Positions 34,196-43,630 of a stretch of DNA of 64,000 nucleotides are shown here, piece by piece; the first letter of the stretch is position 1; each line of letters begins with the position of its first letter. The DNA comes from Caballeronia sp. SEWSISQ10-4 2 (GTDB lineage Bacteria > Pseudomonadota > Gammaproteobacteria > Burkholderiales > Burkholderiaceae). The stretch spans positions 1 to 64,000 of the forward strand of contig NZ_JALPRJ010000008.1 of assembly GCF_030464885.1 (NCBI RefSeq), given 5' to 3'. Under the pieces are notes generated by a model. The model worked only from the letters and a program-made list of their open reading frames with translations, made no database searches and was not told the DNA's origin. The translations under genes and the position numbers were made by a program.

Positions 34196-34792
34196 TCAAA
34201 GCATGCCGCCCCGCTCGCGAATCTGCGGCCAGGCGAGCTTCATGTAATAGAGCATGGACCAGACCGTGAGGAACGCGGCGACGTAGATCAGCCAGAGCCC
34301 CCACACGCGGGTATCGATAACCAGCGGCGTACCGGCAATCTTCAGCGGCCCGTAGAACAGCAACATGGGGATGGCGACCATCTGGCAAACCGTCTTGAAC
34401 TTGCCGAGCGAGTTCACGGCCACGCTCTTCGATGCCCCGATCTGCGCCATCCATTCGCGCAATGCCGAAATAGTGATTTCACGCCCCACGATAACCAGCG
34501 CAATCACTGCGTTCAGCCGCATCAGTTGCACCAGCACGAGCAGCGCGGCGGTCACCATGAGCTTGTCCGCGACGGGGTCGAGAAACGCGCCGAACGCCGA
34601 TGTCTGATTGAGCTTGCGTGCGAGGTAACCGTCGAACCAGTCGGTCAGCGCGGCCAGCACGAAGATGACCATTGCAAGCAGGTTGCGATGGTCCGGGCTC
34701 ATCATCACGTCCGGTAGATAAAAGACGCCCACAACGAGCGGAATCAGCACAATTCGCAGCCACGTCAGGAAAATCGGAAAATTAAACGGCAT
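34196..34792 (-). CDS. pgsA: CDP-diacylglycerol-glycerol-3-phosphate 3-phosphatidyltransferase
   Basis: The 198-residue inner-membrane enzyme makes phosphatidylglycerophosphate, the committed step to phosphatidylglycerol and cardiolipin. The CDP-alcohol phosphotransferase signature D-x2-DG-x2-AR-x8-G-x3-D-x3-D is complete (DWFDGYLARKLNQTSAFGAFLDPVAD). Four or more membrane segments are visible. It lies 85 bp after uvrC and upstream of the tRNA genes, the usual order in this group. Confidence 0.95.
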   Translation of the reverse strand: MPFNFPIFLTWLRIVLIPLVVGVFYLPDVMMSPDHRNLLAMVIFVLAALTDWFDGYLARKLNQTSAFGAFLDPVADKLMVTAALLVLVQLMRLNAVIALVIVGREITISALREWMAQIGASKSVAVNSLGKFKTVCQMVAIPMLLFYGPLKIAGTPLVIDTRVWGLWLIYVAAFLTVWSMLYYMKLAWPQIRERGGML

Positions 34793-34877
34793 GGGCGTGA
34801 CTCTTATAGAGAGGTGCCATTGTGCCGCGTCGACCTATATGTCACAAGCCGACGGGCCGGACGGCCGGACGTTGCGC

Positions 34878-37070
34878 TCAATGCAACTGCCGGTAGATCT
34901 GCTCGGCGAGCGCTTGCGAAATACCTTCGACGCTCGCAAGATCTTCCACGCTCGCCGCCTGCACGCCGCGCAAACCGCCGAAACGCGATAGCAGCTTCTG
35001 ACGCCGTTTCGCGCCAATCCCCTCCAGCTCCTCGAGCCGCGATGTCTGCCGCGTCTTCGCCCGTTTTGCGCGCATGCCGGTGATCGCAAAGCGGTGCGCT
35101 TCGTCGCGAATCTGCGCGACGAGCATCAACGCCGCGCTCTCTTTGCCGAGTTCGAGCGGTGTGCGGTCATCGGCGAAAATCAGGGTTTCGAGCCCGACCT
35201 TGCGCCCTTCCCCCTTCGCCACGCCGACCAGCATGCCGTGATCGAGGCCCAGCTCGGCGAACACTTGCCGTGCGATTTCGACCTGGCCCTTGCCGCCATC
35301 GATCAACACGATATTCGGCAACCGGCCGCCCGATGGCACGGGTTCAGCAACATCGGCTTCGGTGGCGGTTTGTGGTTCCACTTGCTCTTGCGACTGCAAC
35401 CCGGTTTGAGACTCGGTTTGAGACTCAACCGGTTCATCGGCGGCTCGCGCGGCGGCCTGGGCCAGCATCTTCTCGTAGCGGCGCGTGAGGACCTGGCGCA
35501 TCGCGGCGTAGTCGTCGCCGGGTGTGATGCCGGTGATGTTGTAGCGCCGGTATTCGGCCGACTGCATCTTGTGATGGTGATACACCACGCACGACGCCTG
35601 CGTCGCTTCGCCCATCGTGTGGCTGATGTCGAAACATTCGATCCGCAACTGCGCGAGGTCGTCCATTTCGAGGCGCAACGTATCAGCGAGAGAACGCGTG
35701 CGGGCTTGTTGCGATCCCTGTTCGGACAACAGGCGCGCGAGCGCGAGCTTCGCGTTGGATTCGGCCATCGAGAGCCACGCGCGCTTTTGCCCCTGCGGCT
35801 GGCGCAGCACCGCGACCTTGTGCCCCGCCTGCTCGATCAGCAGATCGACGAGCTCGCGGTTCGTCGGCGCGTGGCTCACGACCAACACCGGCGGCACCCG
35901 ATTGCCGATGTAATGCTGCGCGATAAACGCTTCGAGCACCTCGGCTTCGAGCGCGCCCTGACGCTCGGATTCAGTCGCGTCGAGCGGCGGCAGTGCGCCG
36001 GTCTCGGCGATCTCGTCCTGCATCTCGCCAGTCGTCGCGTGGGCCTCGAAATCCTGTTCGAGCGAAGCAAGCGTGCCAGGTGGCAGGCTTATGTCATCGG
36101 CGCTTGCCTCCACTTGCTCGATAACAATATTCGCCACGCCTTCCACGAATTCATCGTCGGCGAGTTCCTCCGGCATCGCATCTTCTATCGCGAGCGCCGC
36201 TTCCACGTGCGTCGGGAAATAGGCTTTATCGCCGAGATGCCGGCCGCCGCGCACCATCGCAAGATTCACGCAGACCTTGCCACCGAGCGCGACGACCGCG
36301 AGGATATCGACGTCGTTATCGCCGCCCACTTCGATCGCCTGCTGATGCAGCACCGTGGACAGCGAGCTCATTTGATTGCGCACGGCCGCGGCCTGTTCGA
36401 ACTTGAGATCGGCGGCGAACGCGTGCATCTTCTGCTCGAGTTCCTTCATCACTTCGCCCTGCCGTCCGAGCAGGAAACGCGATGCGTTCGATACATCGCG
36501 TGCGTAATCCTCTTCGTTGATCAAGCCCACACACGGAGCGGTACAGCGTCCGATCTGATGCAGCAGGCAAGGCCGCGTGCGGTTGGTGAAGACGGAATCT
36601 TCGCAGGTGCGCAACTGGAATACGCGTTGCAGGATCTGGATGCTTTCGCGCACGGCCCACGCGCTCGGGAACGGGCCGAAGTACTGGTTCTTCTTGTCGA
36701 CGCTGCCACGGTAATACGCCATGCGCGGAAACTTGTGGCCGGTGAGCTTCAGATACGGATAAGACTTGTCGTCGCGAAAGAGGATGTTGTAGCGCGGCGC
36801 GAGCGCCTTGATCAGATTATTCTCGAGCAGCAGCGCTTCGGCTTCGGACCGCGTGACTGTCGTTTCGATTTTGCGAATGCGCGTGACCATCATCGCGATG
36901 CGCGGCGAAAGCAGCGTCTTCGTAAAATAGCTCGACACGCGTTTTCTGAGGTCGCGCGCTTTACCGACGTACAGCACGTTGCCATGCTCGTCGTAATACC
37001 GGTACACGCCCGGCAAGTGTGGCAACTGAGCCAGGCTTTTTTTGGGGTCGAAAACGTCGGAGTCTGTCAT
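34878..37070 (-). CDS. uvrC: Excinuclease ABC subunit C
   Basis: The 730-residue nuclease makes both incisions in nucleotide excision repair. Domains in order: GIY-YIG ([25 protein letters not shown], about 20-45), a Cys-rich patch ([15 protein letters not shown]), UVR motif, the RNase H-like nuclease with [14 protein letters not shown], and C-terminal helix-hairpin-helix ([18 protein letters not shown], then [13 protein letters not shown]). It is about 120 residues longer than E. coli UvrC because of two acidic, low-complexity inserts near 300-375 and 555-595 ([18 protein letters not shown]). Confidence 0.95.
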   Translation of the reverse strand: MTDSDVFDPKKSLAQLPHLPGVYRYYDEHGNVLYVGKARDLRKRVSSYFTKTLLSPRIAMMVTRIRKIETTVTRSEAEALLLENNLIKALAPRYNILFRDDKSYPYLKLTGHKFPRMAYYRGSVDKKNQYFGPFPSAWAVRESIQILQRVFQLRTCEDSVFTNRTRPCLLHQIGRCTAPCVGLINEEDYARDVSNASRFLLGRQGEVMKELEQKMHAFAADLKFEQAAAVRNQMSSLSTVLHQQAIEVGGDNDVDILAVVALGGKVCVNLAMVRGGRHLGDKAYFPTHVEAALAIEDAMPEELADDEFVEGVANIVIEQVEASADDISLPPGTLASLEQDFEAHATTGEMQDEIAETGALPPLDATESERQGALEAEVLEAFIAQHYIGNRVPPVLVVSHAPTNRELVDLLIEQAGHKVAVLRQPQGQKRAWLSMAESNAKLALARLLSEQGSQQARTRSLADTLRLEMDDLAQLRIECFDISHTMGEATQASCVVYHHHKMQSAEYRRYNITGITPGDDYAAMRQVLTRRYEKMLAQAAARAADEPVESQTESQTGLQSQEQVEPQTATEADVAEPVPSGGRLPNIVLIDGGKGQVEIARQVFAELGLDHGMLVGVAKGEGRKVGLETLIFADDRTPLELGKESAALMLVAQIRDEAHRFAITGMRAKRAKTRQTSRLEELEGIGAKRRQKLLSRFGGLRGVQAASVEDLASVEGISQALAEQIYRQLH

Positions 37071-37297
37071 GCAGGGATGATTGCGGGGAGCGCGCGGCTT
37101 AAGTTCAACAAAGTTTTATTAGTTTGCAGGCACGCCGGAAATGCACCGGATGGCGGACGAGTGATGCGTCGTCAACATGCAAGCCCGTAACGCAACCGTA
37201 ACGCAGTGCACCGCGCGAATCGTTATCCTTAAAAACGCCAGTTTAGTTCAAACCGTAGTCCACCATTCATTAGCGGTTCGTCGCCGCCCTATTGCCC
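37071..37297. promoter_or_regulatory. Divergent promoter region uvrC / earP
   Basis: The 227-bp intergenic region must carry both promoters. No perfect LexA box (CTGT-N8-ACAG) was noticed here. Confidence 0.4.
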
Positions 37298-38500
37298 ATG
37301 CCGTCTTCATCGGAACAATCGCCGGCTGCTTCCGGCAACGCCAGCGTCGATTTCGACGCTCCAGCCGGCAACATCGCCTGCGACATTTTCTGCGAGGTCA
37401 TCGATAACTTCGGCGATATCGGCGTCTGCTGGCGGCTCGCGCGCCAACTCGCGGCCGAGCACGGCTGGCAAGTGCGCCTGTTCGTCGATGACCTCAAGGC
37501 CTTTCATGCGCTCTGCCCCGCCGTCGATCCGGCGCTCGACCGGCAAAGCGCCGCGGGCGTCGCGATCGAGCACTGGCACGCGCCGTCGCACGCCGGCGAC
37601 ACACTGCAGATAGCCGATGTGGTGATCGAGGCGTTCGGCTGCGAATTACCGGCGGTGTACGTGAGCGCGATGGCGCGCCGCGAGCAGAAGCCCGTGTGGC
37701 TGAATCTCGAATATCTGAGCGCGGAGGACTGGGTCGCGGATTTTCATCTGAGGCCGTCACCGCATCCGCGCTATGCGCTCGACAAGACGTTCTTCTTTCC
37801 TGGCCTGGGTCCCGGAACCGGCGGCGTGCTGAAAGAGCGCGCGCTTGACGCCGAGCGCGAGGCGTTCCGGCGCGATGCCTGGTGGCGCGCGCGTGTCGGC
37901 ATCGCGGCGCCGCCGCCCGGCACGACCGTGATTTCCATGTTCGCGTACGAAAACCCGGCCATCGATTCACTGCTCGAACAATGGCGCGATTGGGACACGC
38001 CGGTCGCGCTGCTCGTGCCGGAGGGCCGCATCTCCGGAGCGCTGGCGAGGTTTTTCGGCCTGCCGGACTTCGTTGCCGGAGCAAAGGCACAAAGCGGGTC
38101 GCTGAAGGCTTACTCGCTCGGTTTTGTCGAGCAGCCGCTCTTCGATTCCCTGCTCTGGGCCGCCGATCTGAATTTCGTGCGTGGCGAGGATTCGTTCGTG
38201 CGGGCGCAATGGGCGCAGAAGCCGTTTGTCTGGCAAATCTATCCGCAAGGCGACGACGCTCATCTGCCGAAACTCGACGCCGCGCTCGCGCACTACGCGA
38301 GCAGCTTGCCGGATGAAGCGCGGGCGTCGCTCGAACGCTTCTGGCATGCGTGGAACGGCGCGGGCGCCCCGGATTGGGACGATTTCTGGCGAAACCGCGC
38401 TCTGCTGGAACAGCGTGCCGCCGATTGGGCGGCGGAACTGGCAAGCATCGGCGATCTGGCCGGAAATCTGGCGGAATTCGCGAAAACTCAGTTAAAATAA
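37298..38500 (+). CDS. earP: EF-P arginine rhamnosyltransferase
   Basis: The 400-residue GT-B enzyme transfers rhamnose from dTDP-rhamnose to Arg32 of elongation factor P. The N-terminal domain has CEVIDNFGDIGVCWRLARQLA, which includes the conserved Asp residues. Further family blocks are WLNLEYLSAEDWV, FFFPGLGPGTGG and FVRGEDSFVRAQWA. It is immediately upstream of efp, its substrate, which carries Arg at position 32. ATG 37298 is preferred over a TTG two codons upstream. Confidence 0.95.
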   Translation: MPSSSEQSPAASGNASVDFDAPAGNIACDIFCEVIDNFGDIGVCWRLARQLAAEHGWQVRLFVDDLKAFHALCPAVDPALDRQSAAGVAIEHWHAPSHAGDTLQIADVVIEAFGCELPAVYVSAMARREQKPVWLNLEYLSAEDWVADFHLRPSPHPRYALDKTFFFPGLGPGTGGVLKERALDAEREAFRRDAWWRARVGIAAPPPGTTVISMFAYENPAIDSLLEQWRDWDTPVALLVPEGRISGALARFFGLPDFVAGAKAQSGSLKAYSLGFVEQPLFDSLLWAADLNFVRGEDSFVRAQWAQKPFVWQIYPQGDDAHLPKLDAALAHYASSLPDEARASLERFWHAWNGAGAPDWDDFWRNRALLEQRAADWAAELASIGDLAGNLAEFAKTQLK

Positions 38501-38719
38501 GCGGTTATCCAACTGCTTACAGTTCAGAACAATTAAGTTCCGGACGAATTCCACAGCGCCACAGTGGAATAAGCACGCTGGGAATAGTCAGAATAGCCAG
38601 TGAAGCGGCCACAAGGGCCAAGGCGCCCGGGCTGGGGATTAACAGGATCCCTGGCCACGAGCCGGCCGTCGAAACTGCAGCGATCAGGCTCACATTTTCG
38701 TACAGGACAGTTTTTTAAT

Positions 38720-39277
38720 ATGAAGACCGCACAAGAACTCCGCGTCGGCAACGTCGTGATGATCGGCAGCGATGCCATGGTCGTGCAGAAGGCCGAGTAC
38801 AACAAATCCGGCCGCAATTCCGCGGTCGTGAAGATGAAGTTCCGTAACCTGCTTTCCAGCGGCAACATGGAATCGGTGTACAAGGCGGACGACAAATTCG
38901 ACGTCGTTCAGCTCGAGCGCAAGGAAGTGACGTACTCGTACTTCGCCGACCCCATGTATGTGTTCATGGACTCCGACTACAACCAGTTCGAAGTCGAAGC
39001 CGACATGATGGGCGACGCATTGCACTACCTCGAAGACGGCATGCCGTGCGAAGTGGTGTTCTACAACGAGAAAGCCATCTCCGTGGAACTGCCGACCGCG
39101 CTGGTCCGCGAGATCATCTACACGGAACCGGCTGTGAAGGGCGACACGTCGTCGGGCAAGGTCCTGAAGACCGCCAAGCTGGCCACGGGTTTCGAACTGC
39201 AAGTGCCGCTGTTCTGCGGCATCGGCGACAAGATCGAAATCGATACGCGGACCAACGAGTACCGCAGCCGCGCGTAA
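38720..39277 (+). CDS. efp: Elongation factor P
   Basis: The 185-residue factor relieves ribosome stalling at proline stretches. The start at [16 protein letters not shown] fits the family; an upstream open frame is rejected. The loop [12 protein letters not shown] places Arg at residue 32, the rhamnosylated form that pairs with EarP rather than lysine-type modification. Three beta-barrel domains end in [17 protein letters not shown]. The 219-bp leader between earP and efp suggests an own promoter. A terminator follows. Confidence 0.97.
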   Translation: MKTAQELRVGNVVMIGSDAMVVQKAEYNKSGRNSAVVKMKFRNLLSSGNMESVYKADDKFDVVQLERKEVTYSYFADPMYVFMDSDYNQFEVEADMMGDALHYLEDGMPCEVVFYNEKAISVELPTALVREIIYTEPAVKGDTSSGKVLKTAKLATGFELQVPLFCGIGDKIEIDTRTNEYRSRA

Positions 39278-39335
39278 AGTGCCGCTCGGCCGGCAGTCAG
39301 GCCGGCCCGCGTGAATTCACGTATCAACGCATTGA

Positions 39336-39363
39336 GAAAAAGCGCCCTTCGGGGCGCTTTTTC
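39336..39363 (+). terminator. Terminator after efp
   Basis: GAAAAAGCGCCC / GGGCGCTTTTTC stem with a TTCG tetraloop and T-rich 3' arm, 58 bp past the efp stop. Confidence 0.9.
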
Positions 39364-39562
39364 TTTTTGCTGAACATTCTTGCCAATTCAGGCAAACTTT
39401 ACCGGTTCGTATCTCGAAATTTTCGGGCAATCGTTTGCACGGAATGCGATGTTCGGTCCTAGGACCTTGATTTGCCTTGAACAGGTCAATGGCATGAAAC
39501 CTGCTGTGCTAGTTGTGACTGCGCTGTGACGGCGTGGAATTTTCCAACAACAACAGACCACT

Positions 39563-39898
39563 ATGCCCACTACGAAAACCGCTCTCTGCCGCCTCATCCT
39601 TGCTGTTGCCTGTGCTGTACCGGCGATCGCGATCACTGCCGGATGTTCATCGACGCCTACGCATGAATCGGCCGGCGAATACACGGCCGACTCCGCATTG
39701 ACCGCCAAGGTGAAGGCAGCGTTGCTGGGAGATCCGGGCCTGAAGTCGCTCGCGGTGAGTGTGACGACGTATCGGAGTGAAGTGCTGTTGTCGGGCTTCG
39801 TGAATTCGCCGGAACAGATTCAAAAGGCGGTGTCGGTCACGCGTGGCGTAGAGGGCGTGCAGTCGGTCAAGAATGAGCTGCAGGTGAAGCCAAAATAA
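39563..39898 (+). CDS. BON-domain lipoprotein
   Basis: The 111-residue protein has a signal peptide ending in a lipobox (ITAGC, Cys near residue 28). One BON domain follows: YTADSALTAKVKAALLGDPGL, SVTTYRSEVLLSGFVNSPEQ and ARGVEGVQ-like TRGVEGVQSVKNELQV. OsmY-type BON proteins sit in the periplasm or at the outer membrane and support envelope integrity under stress. It is a single gene. Confidence 0.9.
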   Translation: MPTTKTALCRLILAVACAVPAIAITAGCSSTPTHESAGEYTADSALTAKVKAALLGDPGLKSLAVSVTTYRSEVLLSGFVNSPEQIQKAVSVTRGVEGVQSVKNELQVKPK

Positions 39899-40167
39899 CA
39901 AGGATTAACAATGCAATAGCCCGCTGAGCGTCTGCATCGGGCGCACTGCGTGCCAAGGCAGAAAACAGCACATCAGGAAGTGCAGGACGAAGACCCCGCA
40001 GCGTCGGGCGAGGGCTTGCAACTGGAGGATGAACTGACACCATGACGTCAGCCCGCCAGCAGCCCGTGCCGACGCGGCCCGGCATCGAGGCGTCCGCCGC
40101 CGAACCTCGCCGTTACAGGCGAGCGGCACGGAACGCATTTCAGACCATTTAATACGTTGTGTCCACC

Positions 40168-41550
40168 ATGCCACACGCTTTGATTGTCGAAGACGATCCC
40201 AACAGCCTTTCCGGCTTGTCCGCCATCCTCGCGGCCGACGGTTTTTCCGTCGATACCGCGACGACGCTCGCCGAAGCGCGCTCTGCTCTCACGCGCTTCA
40301 TTCCGGACGTCGTGCTGGTCGACCTGAACCTGCCCGACGGCAGCGGTCTCGACCTGCTCCACAACCTGCCGGCGCAACCGCCCGGCGGCGCGCTGCCCGT
40401 GATTGTGATGACGGGTAATGCGACAGTGGAGAGCGCTATCGAAGGCTTGCGGCAAGGGATCTGGGATTACCTGCTGAAGCCGGTCAACATCCCGCGCCTG
40501 CGCAGCTTGCTCGCCCGCATTCCGCGCCCCTACGAGCTGACGGAGGAAGTGCGGGCGCTACGCAGCACGCTGCGCGATCTCGGGCATTTCGGCGGTTTGT
40601 TAGGCCGTAGCGGGGCGATCCAGCATGTCTACGATCTGATCGAACATACCGCGCCAACAGAAGCCGCCGTGCTCATCTGCGGCGAAAGCGGCACGGGCAA
40701 GAAAGTCGCGGCCCGCACGCTGCATGAGATGAGCCGGCGCCGCAAAGGCCCGTTCGTTTCCTTCGATTGCGCCGCGGCCAACGAAACCAGCAATCGCTCG
40801 ATGGAAAGCCTGATGTTCGGCCACGAGCGCGGTGCATTTGCCGGCGCGGAAAACCGCGAGCCTGGCTTGCTCGAACAGGCTGGCGGCGGGACGCTGTTCC
40901 TCGACCAGATCGATGCATTGCCGCTCACGCAGCAAGAAGCGCTGCTGCGTGCGCTCGATTCGCAAACCTTCATGCGCGTAGGTGGCAGCAACAAGATCGT
41001 GACGGACTTCCGCCTGCTCGCGGCTACGCGGCTGCCGGTGAAAGAGGCTGTCGCCGATGGCAAATTGCGCGAAGACCTGTTCCTGCGCCTGAATGCGTCG
41101 TCGATAGCGTTGCCGCCCTTGCGCGATCGTGGCGACGACATCGCCTTGCTCGCCGAGCATTTCGTCTACGAACTGAATCGCGAGAATTACGTGAGCGGTA
41201 TCACGAGTGGTGCGCCGAAGCGCGTGAGCCCGGATTTCATTCGCGAATGCCTCGCAGCCGAATGGCCCGGCAATGTGCGCGAACTGCGCGAGCGGGTGCG
41301 CCGCGCGTATCACGCTTCCGGCGATGTAATCGAAACGCTGCGCGCCGATGAACAAGGTGGCGCAGGCGGACGCGGGCTGAACGGTAGCAGCGTGCAGGTG
41401 ACGGTGGGCACGGCGCTCGCCGATGTTGAGGACATGCTGATTCGCGCGACGCTTGAGGCCGTGGGCGGCACGCGGCATCGCGCGGCGACGCTGCTCGGGA
41501 TCAGCCCGAAGACGTTGTATAACAAGCTTCAGCGCATGAAGCTGGATTGA
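40168..41550 (+). CDS. NtrC-type response regulator with altered AAA+ motifs
   Basis: The 460-residue protein has a receiver domain (ALIVEDDPNS, phospho-acceptor Asp near 52 in VVLVDLNLPDGSG, Lys in LLKPVNI), an AAA+ domain with Walker A GESGTGKK, and a Fis-type helix-turn-helix (RHRAATLLGISPKTLYNKL). Two motifs depart from consensus: the sigma-54 contact loop reads GAFAGA instead of GAFTGA (about 221), and Walker B reads LFLDQID instead of LDEI (about 246). Both substitutions impair sigma-54 activation in studied homologues. No sensor kinase gene is nearby. The start could also be a GTG three codons upstream. Confidence 0.88.
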   Translation: MPHALIVEDDPNSLSGLSAILAADGFSVDTATTLAEARSALTRFIPDVVLVDLNLPDGSGLDLLHNLPAQPPGGALPVIVMTGNATVESAIEGLRQGIWDYLLKPVNIPRLRSLLARIPRPYELTEEVRALRSTLRDLGHFGGLLGRSGAIQHVYDLIEHTAPTEAAVLICGESGTGKKVAARTLHEMSRRRKGPFVSFDCAAANETSNRSMESLMFGHERGAFAGAENREPGLLEQAGGGTLFLDQIDALPLTQQEALLRALDSQTFMRVGGSNKIVTDFRLLAATRLPVKEAVADGKLREDLFLRLNASSIALPPLRDRGDDIALLAEHFVYELNRENYVSGITSGAPKRVSPDFIRECLAAEWPGNVRELRERVRRAYHASGDVIETLRADEQGGAGGRGLNGSSVQVTVGTALADVEDMLIRATLEAVGGTRHRAATLLGISPKTLYNKLQRMKLD

Positions 41551-41559
41551 CTTCCTCCT

Positions 41560-41941
41560 CGCCCTGAATGGGGATGTAATTGAACGGCCGGGTGCCGTCC
41601 CGGTTCTTGCGATACCGAGGCAGCCCGGGCTTTTGCTTGAGCGTGCCGGGCGCATGCGCCAGGCGTAGCGCCCGGAAAGACTTCCAGGCTTCCGCCAGTT
41701 TCTGGATGACTTCCTGTGCGATATCTGAGGGGAGTGCGCGGTAGTCCGCTTCATACTCCACGGGCAGCCGCTTGCACAGCGTCGCATAGCTCGGAATCGG
41801 CTTTGCTGCAATGAAGGCTTGCCGGCACAGGTAATTGCCCGCGTTGTACAGCCGGGAAACTCGTTCGCCCAGCACGCGCAAGGTCGTCGCTTCCTCACGG
41901 GAAGGCACGATGCGTAACGTATTCGTGCGAATTTCGGCCAT
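41560..41941 (-). pseudogene. TnpB (IS200/IS605 family) N-terminal fragment
   Basis: About 125 residues match the start of TnpB, the RNA-guided nuclease of IS605-type elements: RVLGERVSRLYNAGNYLCRQ, IPSYATLCKRLP, SDIAQEVIQKLAEAWKSF and KQKPGLPRYRKN. The match ends at FNYIPIQ; the next codons read into the tail of the response regulator gene on the other strand. RuvC-like catalytic residues and the zinc finger are missing, so it is inactive. No tnpA is present. Confidence 0.85.
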
Positions 41942-41961
41942 GACACATCAATAGCATACCA

Positions 41962-41977
41962 CTGTATATTTGTACAG
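41962..41977 (-). promoter_or_regulatory. LexA-like box upstream of the tnpB fragment
   Basis: CTGTATATTTGTACAG is a perfect CTGT-N8-ACAG palindrome 21 bp upstream of the tnpB ATG. A TTGACT hexamer precedes it on the minus strand, so it may overlap the promoter. Confidence 0.55.
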
Positions 41978-42008
41978 TACTCAGTCAATACGCTTGAGCG
42001 CTCTGCCT

Positions 42009-42028
42009 CACCGGCCTGAAGGCCGGTG
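42009..42028. mobile_element. IS605-type end hairpin
   Basis: CACCGGCC-TGAA-GGCCGGTG, a perfect 8-bp hairpin, lies upstream of the tnpB fragment where the left end of such elements carries the hairpin recognised by the HUH transposase. Confidence 0.5.
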
Positions 42029-42066
42029 CATCCCGCGCGACTTGGTGAATCGACGTTGATTGAAAC

Positions 42067-42102
42067 AAGCCGCTCGTTCTCGCGAACCAGCGGCTTTTTT
42101 TT
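42067..42102 (+). terminator. Terminator, plus strand
   Basis: AAGCCGCT / AGCGGCTT encloses a second small stem (GTTC / GAAC) and is followed by T residues. It is separated from the response regulator gene only by the IS605 fragment, so it was probably that gene's terminator before the insertion. Confidence 0.8.
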
Positions 42103-42132
42103 ACGACCTGTGCAGACTTGAGCGAAGCAATT

Positions 42133-43170
42133 TCAGCCCAGCGCGCTTTTCATCAGCGCCAGCGCCTGCTGATATTCCACCTGCGCCATCAGCTTGCCCC
42201 AATGCCACGCGCGGCCTCGTGGCCGCATCCGCCGCAAGCGCGTCTGCGATGCCTTCGTCTGCGTGAACGTGAGTCGATCCAGCACCTTCCCCGCTTCGTC
42301 CGGCTGGTTGCAGATCAGCACCATGTCGCAGCCCGCCGTGAGCGCAGCCGTAGCCGCTTCGGTCAGCGTGCCGCCAGCGCGGGCGGCTTCCATTGAAAGG
42401 TCATCGCTGAAAATCGCGCCGTTGAAACCGAGCTTGCCGCGCAGGATCTCCTGCAGCCAGACGCGCGAAAAACCGGCGGGTTTTTCATCGACTTGCGGGT
42501 AGATCACATGCGCCGGGATCACCGATGCCAGCGACATCCCCAGCCAGTCGTACGGTTTCGCATCGGCGGCGAGGATTTCTTCTAGCGAGCGATCGTCCAC
42601 GGGCATGGCCACATGCGAATCCGCCGATGCAAACCCGTGCCCCGGAAAATGCTTGCCGCAATTCGCCATGCCGGCGAGCGCGAGACCGTGGTTCAGGTTT
42701 TTGGCGAGCATCGTCACTACGCGCGGATCGCTGTGCAACGCGCGATCGCCGATGACTTTCGAGTGCCCGTAATCGAGATCGAGCACGGGCGTGAAGCTCA
42801 TGTCGATGCCACATGCCCTGAGTTCGGCCGCGAGCACGTAACCAAACGCGGTCGCGGTTTTCGTCGCGAGCAAGACGTCACGGTCCCACAGTGCGCCAAG
42901 CTTGCCCGGCGCGGGCAGGACGGTGAAGCCATCGGTGCGAAAACGCTGCACGCGGCCGCCTTCGTGATCGACGGCAATCAGGATGTCTTCGCGAACCTCG
43001 CGAATCGCATCGGTCAGTGCAACAAGTTGCGCACGATCCTGGAAATGCCTTGCGAAGAGGATGATGCCGCCGGTATTCGGATGATCGATACGGCGAATGT
43101 CGGCATCGGAGAGGGTCGTGCCGGCCACGTCGAGCATGACCGGTCCGGGAGTGCGTTTTAGCGAGTTCAA
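42133..43170 (-). CDS. nagZ: Beta-N-acetylhexosaminidase
   Basis: The 345-residue GH3 enzyme removes N-acetylglucosamine from peptidoglycan fragments during cell-wall recycling in the cytoplasm. Signatures are AVDHEGGRVQRF, GKHFPGHGFASADSHVAMP (flexible loop with the catalytic His) and FSDDLSM with the nucleophile Asp. It is the last gene of the run that begins near fabF. It matters for AmpC beta-lactamase induction in related species. Confidence 0.95.
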   Translation of the reverse strand: MNSLKRTPGPVMLDVAGTTLSDADIRRIDHPNTGGIILFARHFQDRAQLVALTDAIREVREDILIAVDHEGGRVQRFRTDGFTVLPAPGKLGALWDRDVLLATKTATAFGYVLAAELRACGIDMSFTPVLDLDYGHSKVIGDRALHSDPRVVTMLAKNLNHGLALAGMANCGKHFPGHGFASADSHVAMPVDDRSLEEILAADAKPYDWLGMSLASVIPAHVIYPQVDEKPAGFSRVWLQEILRGKLGFNGAIFSDDLSMEAARAGGTLTEAATAALTAGCDMVLICNQPDEAGKVLDRLTFTQTKASQTRLRRMRPRGRAWHWGKLMAQVEYQQALALMKSALG

Positions 43171-43186
43171 ATTGGCAGAGAAAAAG

Positions 43187-43618
43187 TCAGGGGGTTTTTG
43201 TTGCTGTTTTAGCTTCTGGCTGTGTGCCGGTTTCCGCGATCACAAACGACACCGCGTAATCGCGTTCATCGGTGATCGTGACCTGGGCGGTAATGCCGCG
43301 CACCGCCATCCAGTCGGCGAGTTCGCCCGATGCCACAATCTTCGGCTTGCCGCTCGGCTCGTTGAGCGTTTGCAGCGCGCGCCAGGTCATCGGCCAGTGC
43401 ATGCCGAGTCCGATCGCTTTCGAAAATGCTTCTTTCGCCGAGAAACGCGTCGCGAGGAACGCGAGGCCGCGGACTTGGGAGCGAGCGTTGCGCGCGTGAT
43501 AGATACGCAGTTCGTCCGCCCCGAGCACCTTCTCGGCGAAACGCCCTTTCGTGCGCTCCATGACCGCCGCAACGCGGCTTACCTGAACGATATCCGTACC
43601 GATTCCATAGATCGCCAT
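43187..43618 (-). CDS. acpS: Holo-[acyl-carrier-protein] synthase
   Basis: The 143-residue enzyme transfers 4'-phosphopantetheine from CoA to the Ser of AcpP, which is encoded 14 kb away. Motifs are [14 protein letters not shown] (Asp) and [14 protein letters not shown] (Glu, Lys). It is slightly longer than usual because of a C-terminal Lys/Thr-rich tail. It follows pdxJ by 12 bp. Confidence 0.95.
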   Translation of the reverse strand: MAIYGIGTDIVQVSRVAAVMERTKGRFAEKVLGADELRIYHARNARSQVRGLAFLATRFSAKEAFSKAIGLGMHWPMTWRALQTLNEPSGKPKIVASGELADWMAVRGITAQVTITDERDYAVSFVIAETGTQPEAKTATKTP

Positions 43619-43630
43619 GGTTGGCCCTGA

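Noticed and set aside
35094-37190. 698-residue open frame antisense to uvrC
   Set aside because: uvrC is unmistakable on the other strand and the antisense product has no domains.
40600-41988. 462-residue open frame antisense to the response regulator
   Set aside because: Shadow frame. Its first part overlaps the real TnpB fragment in a different frame.
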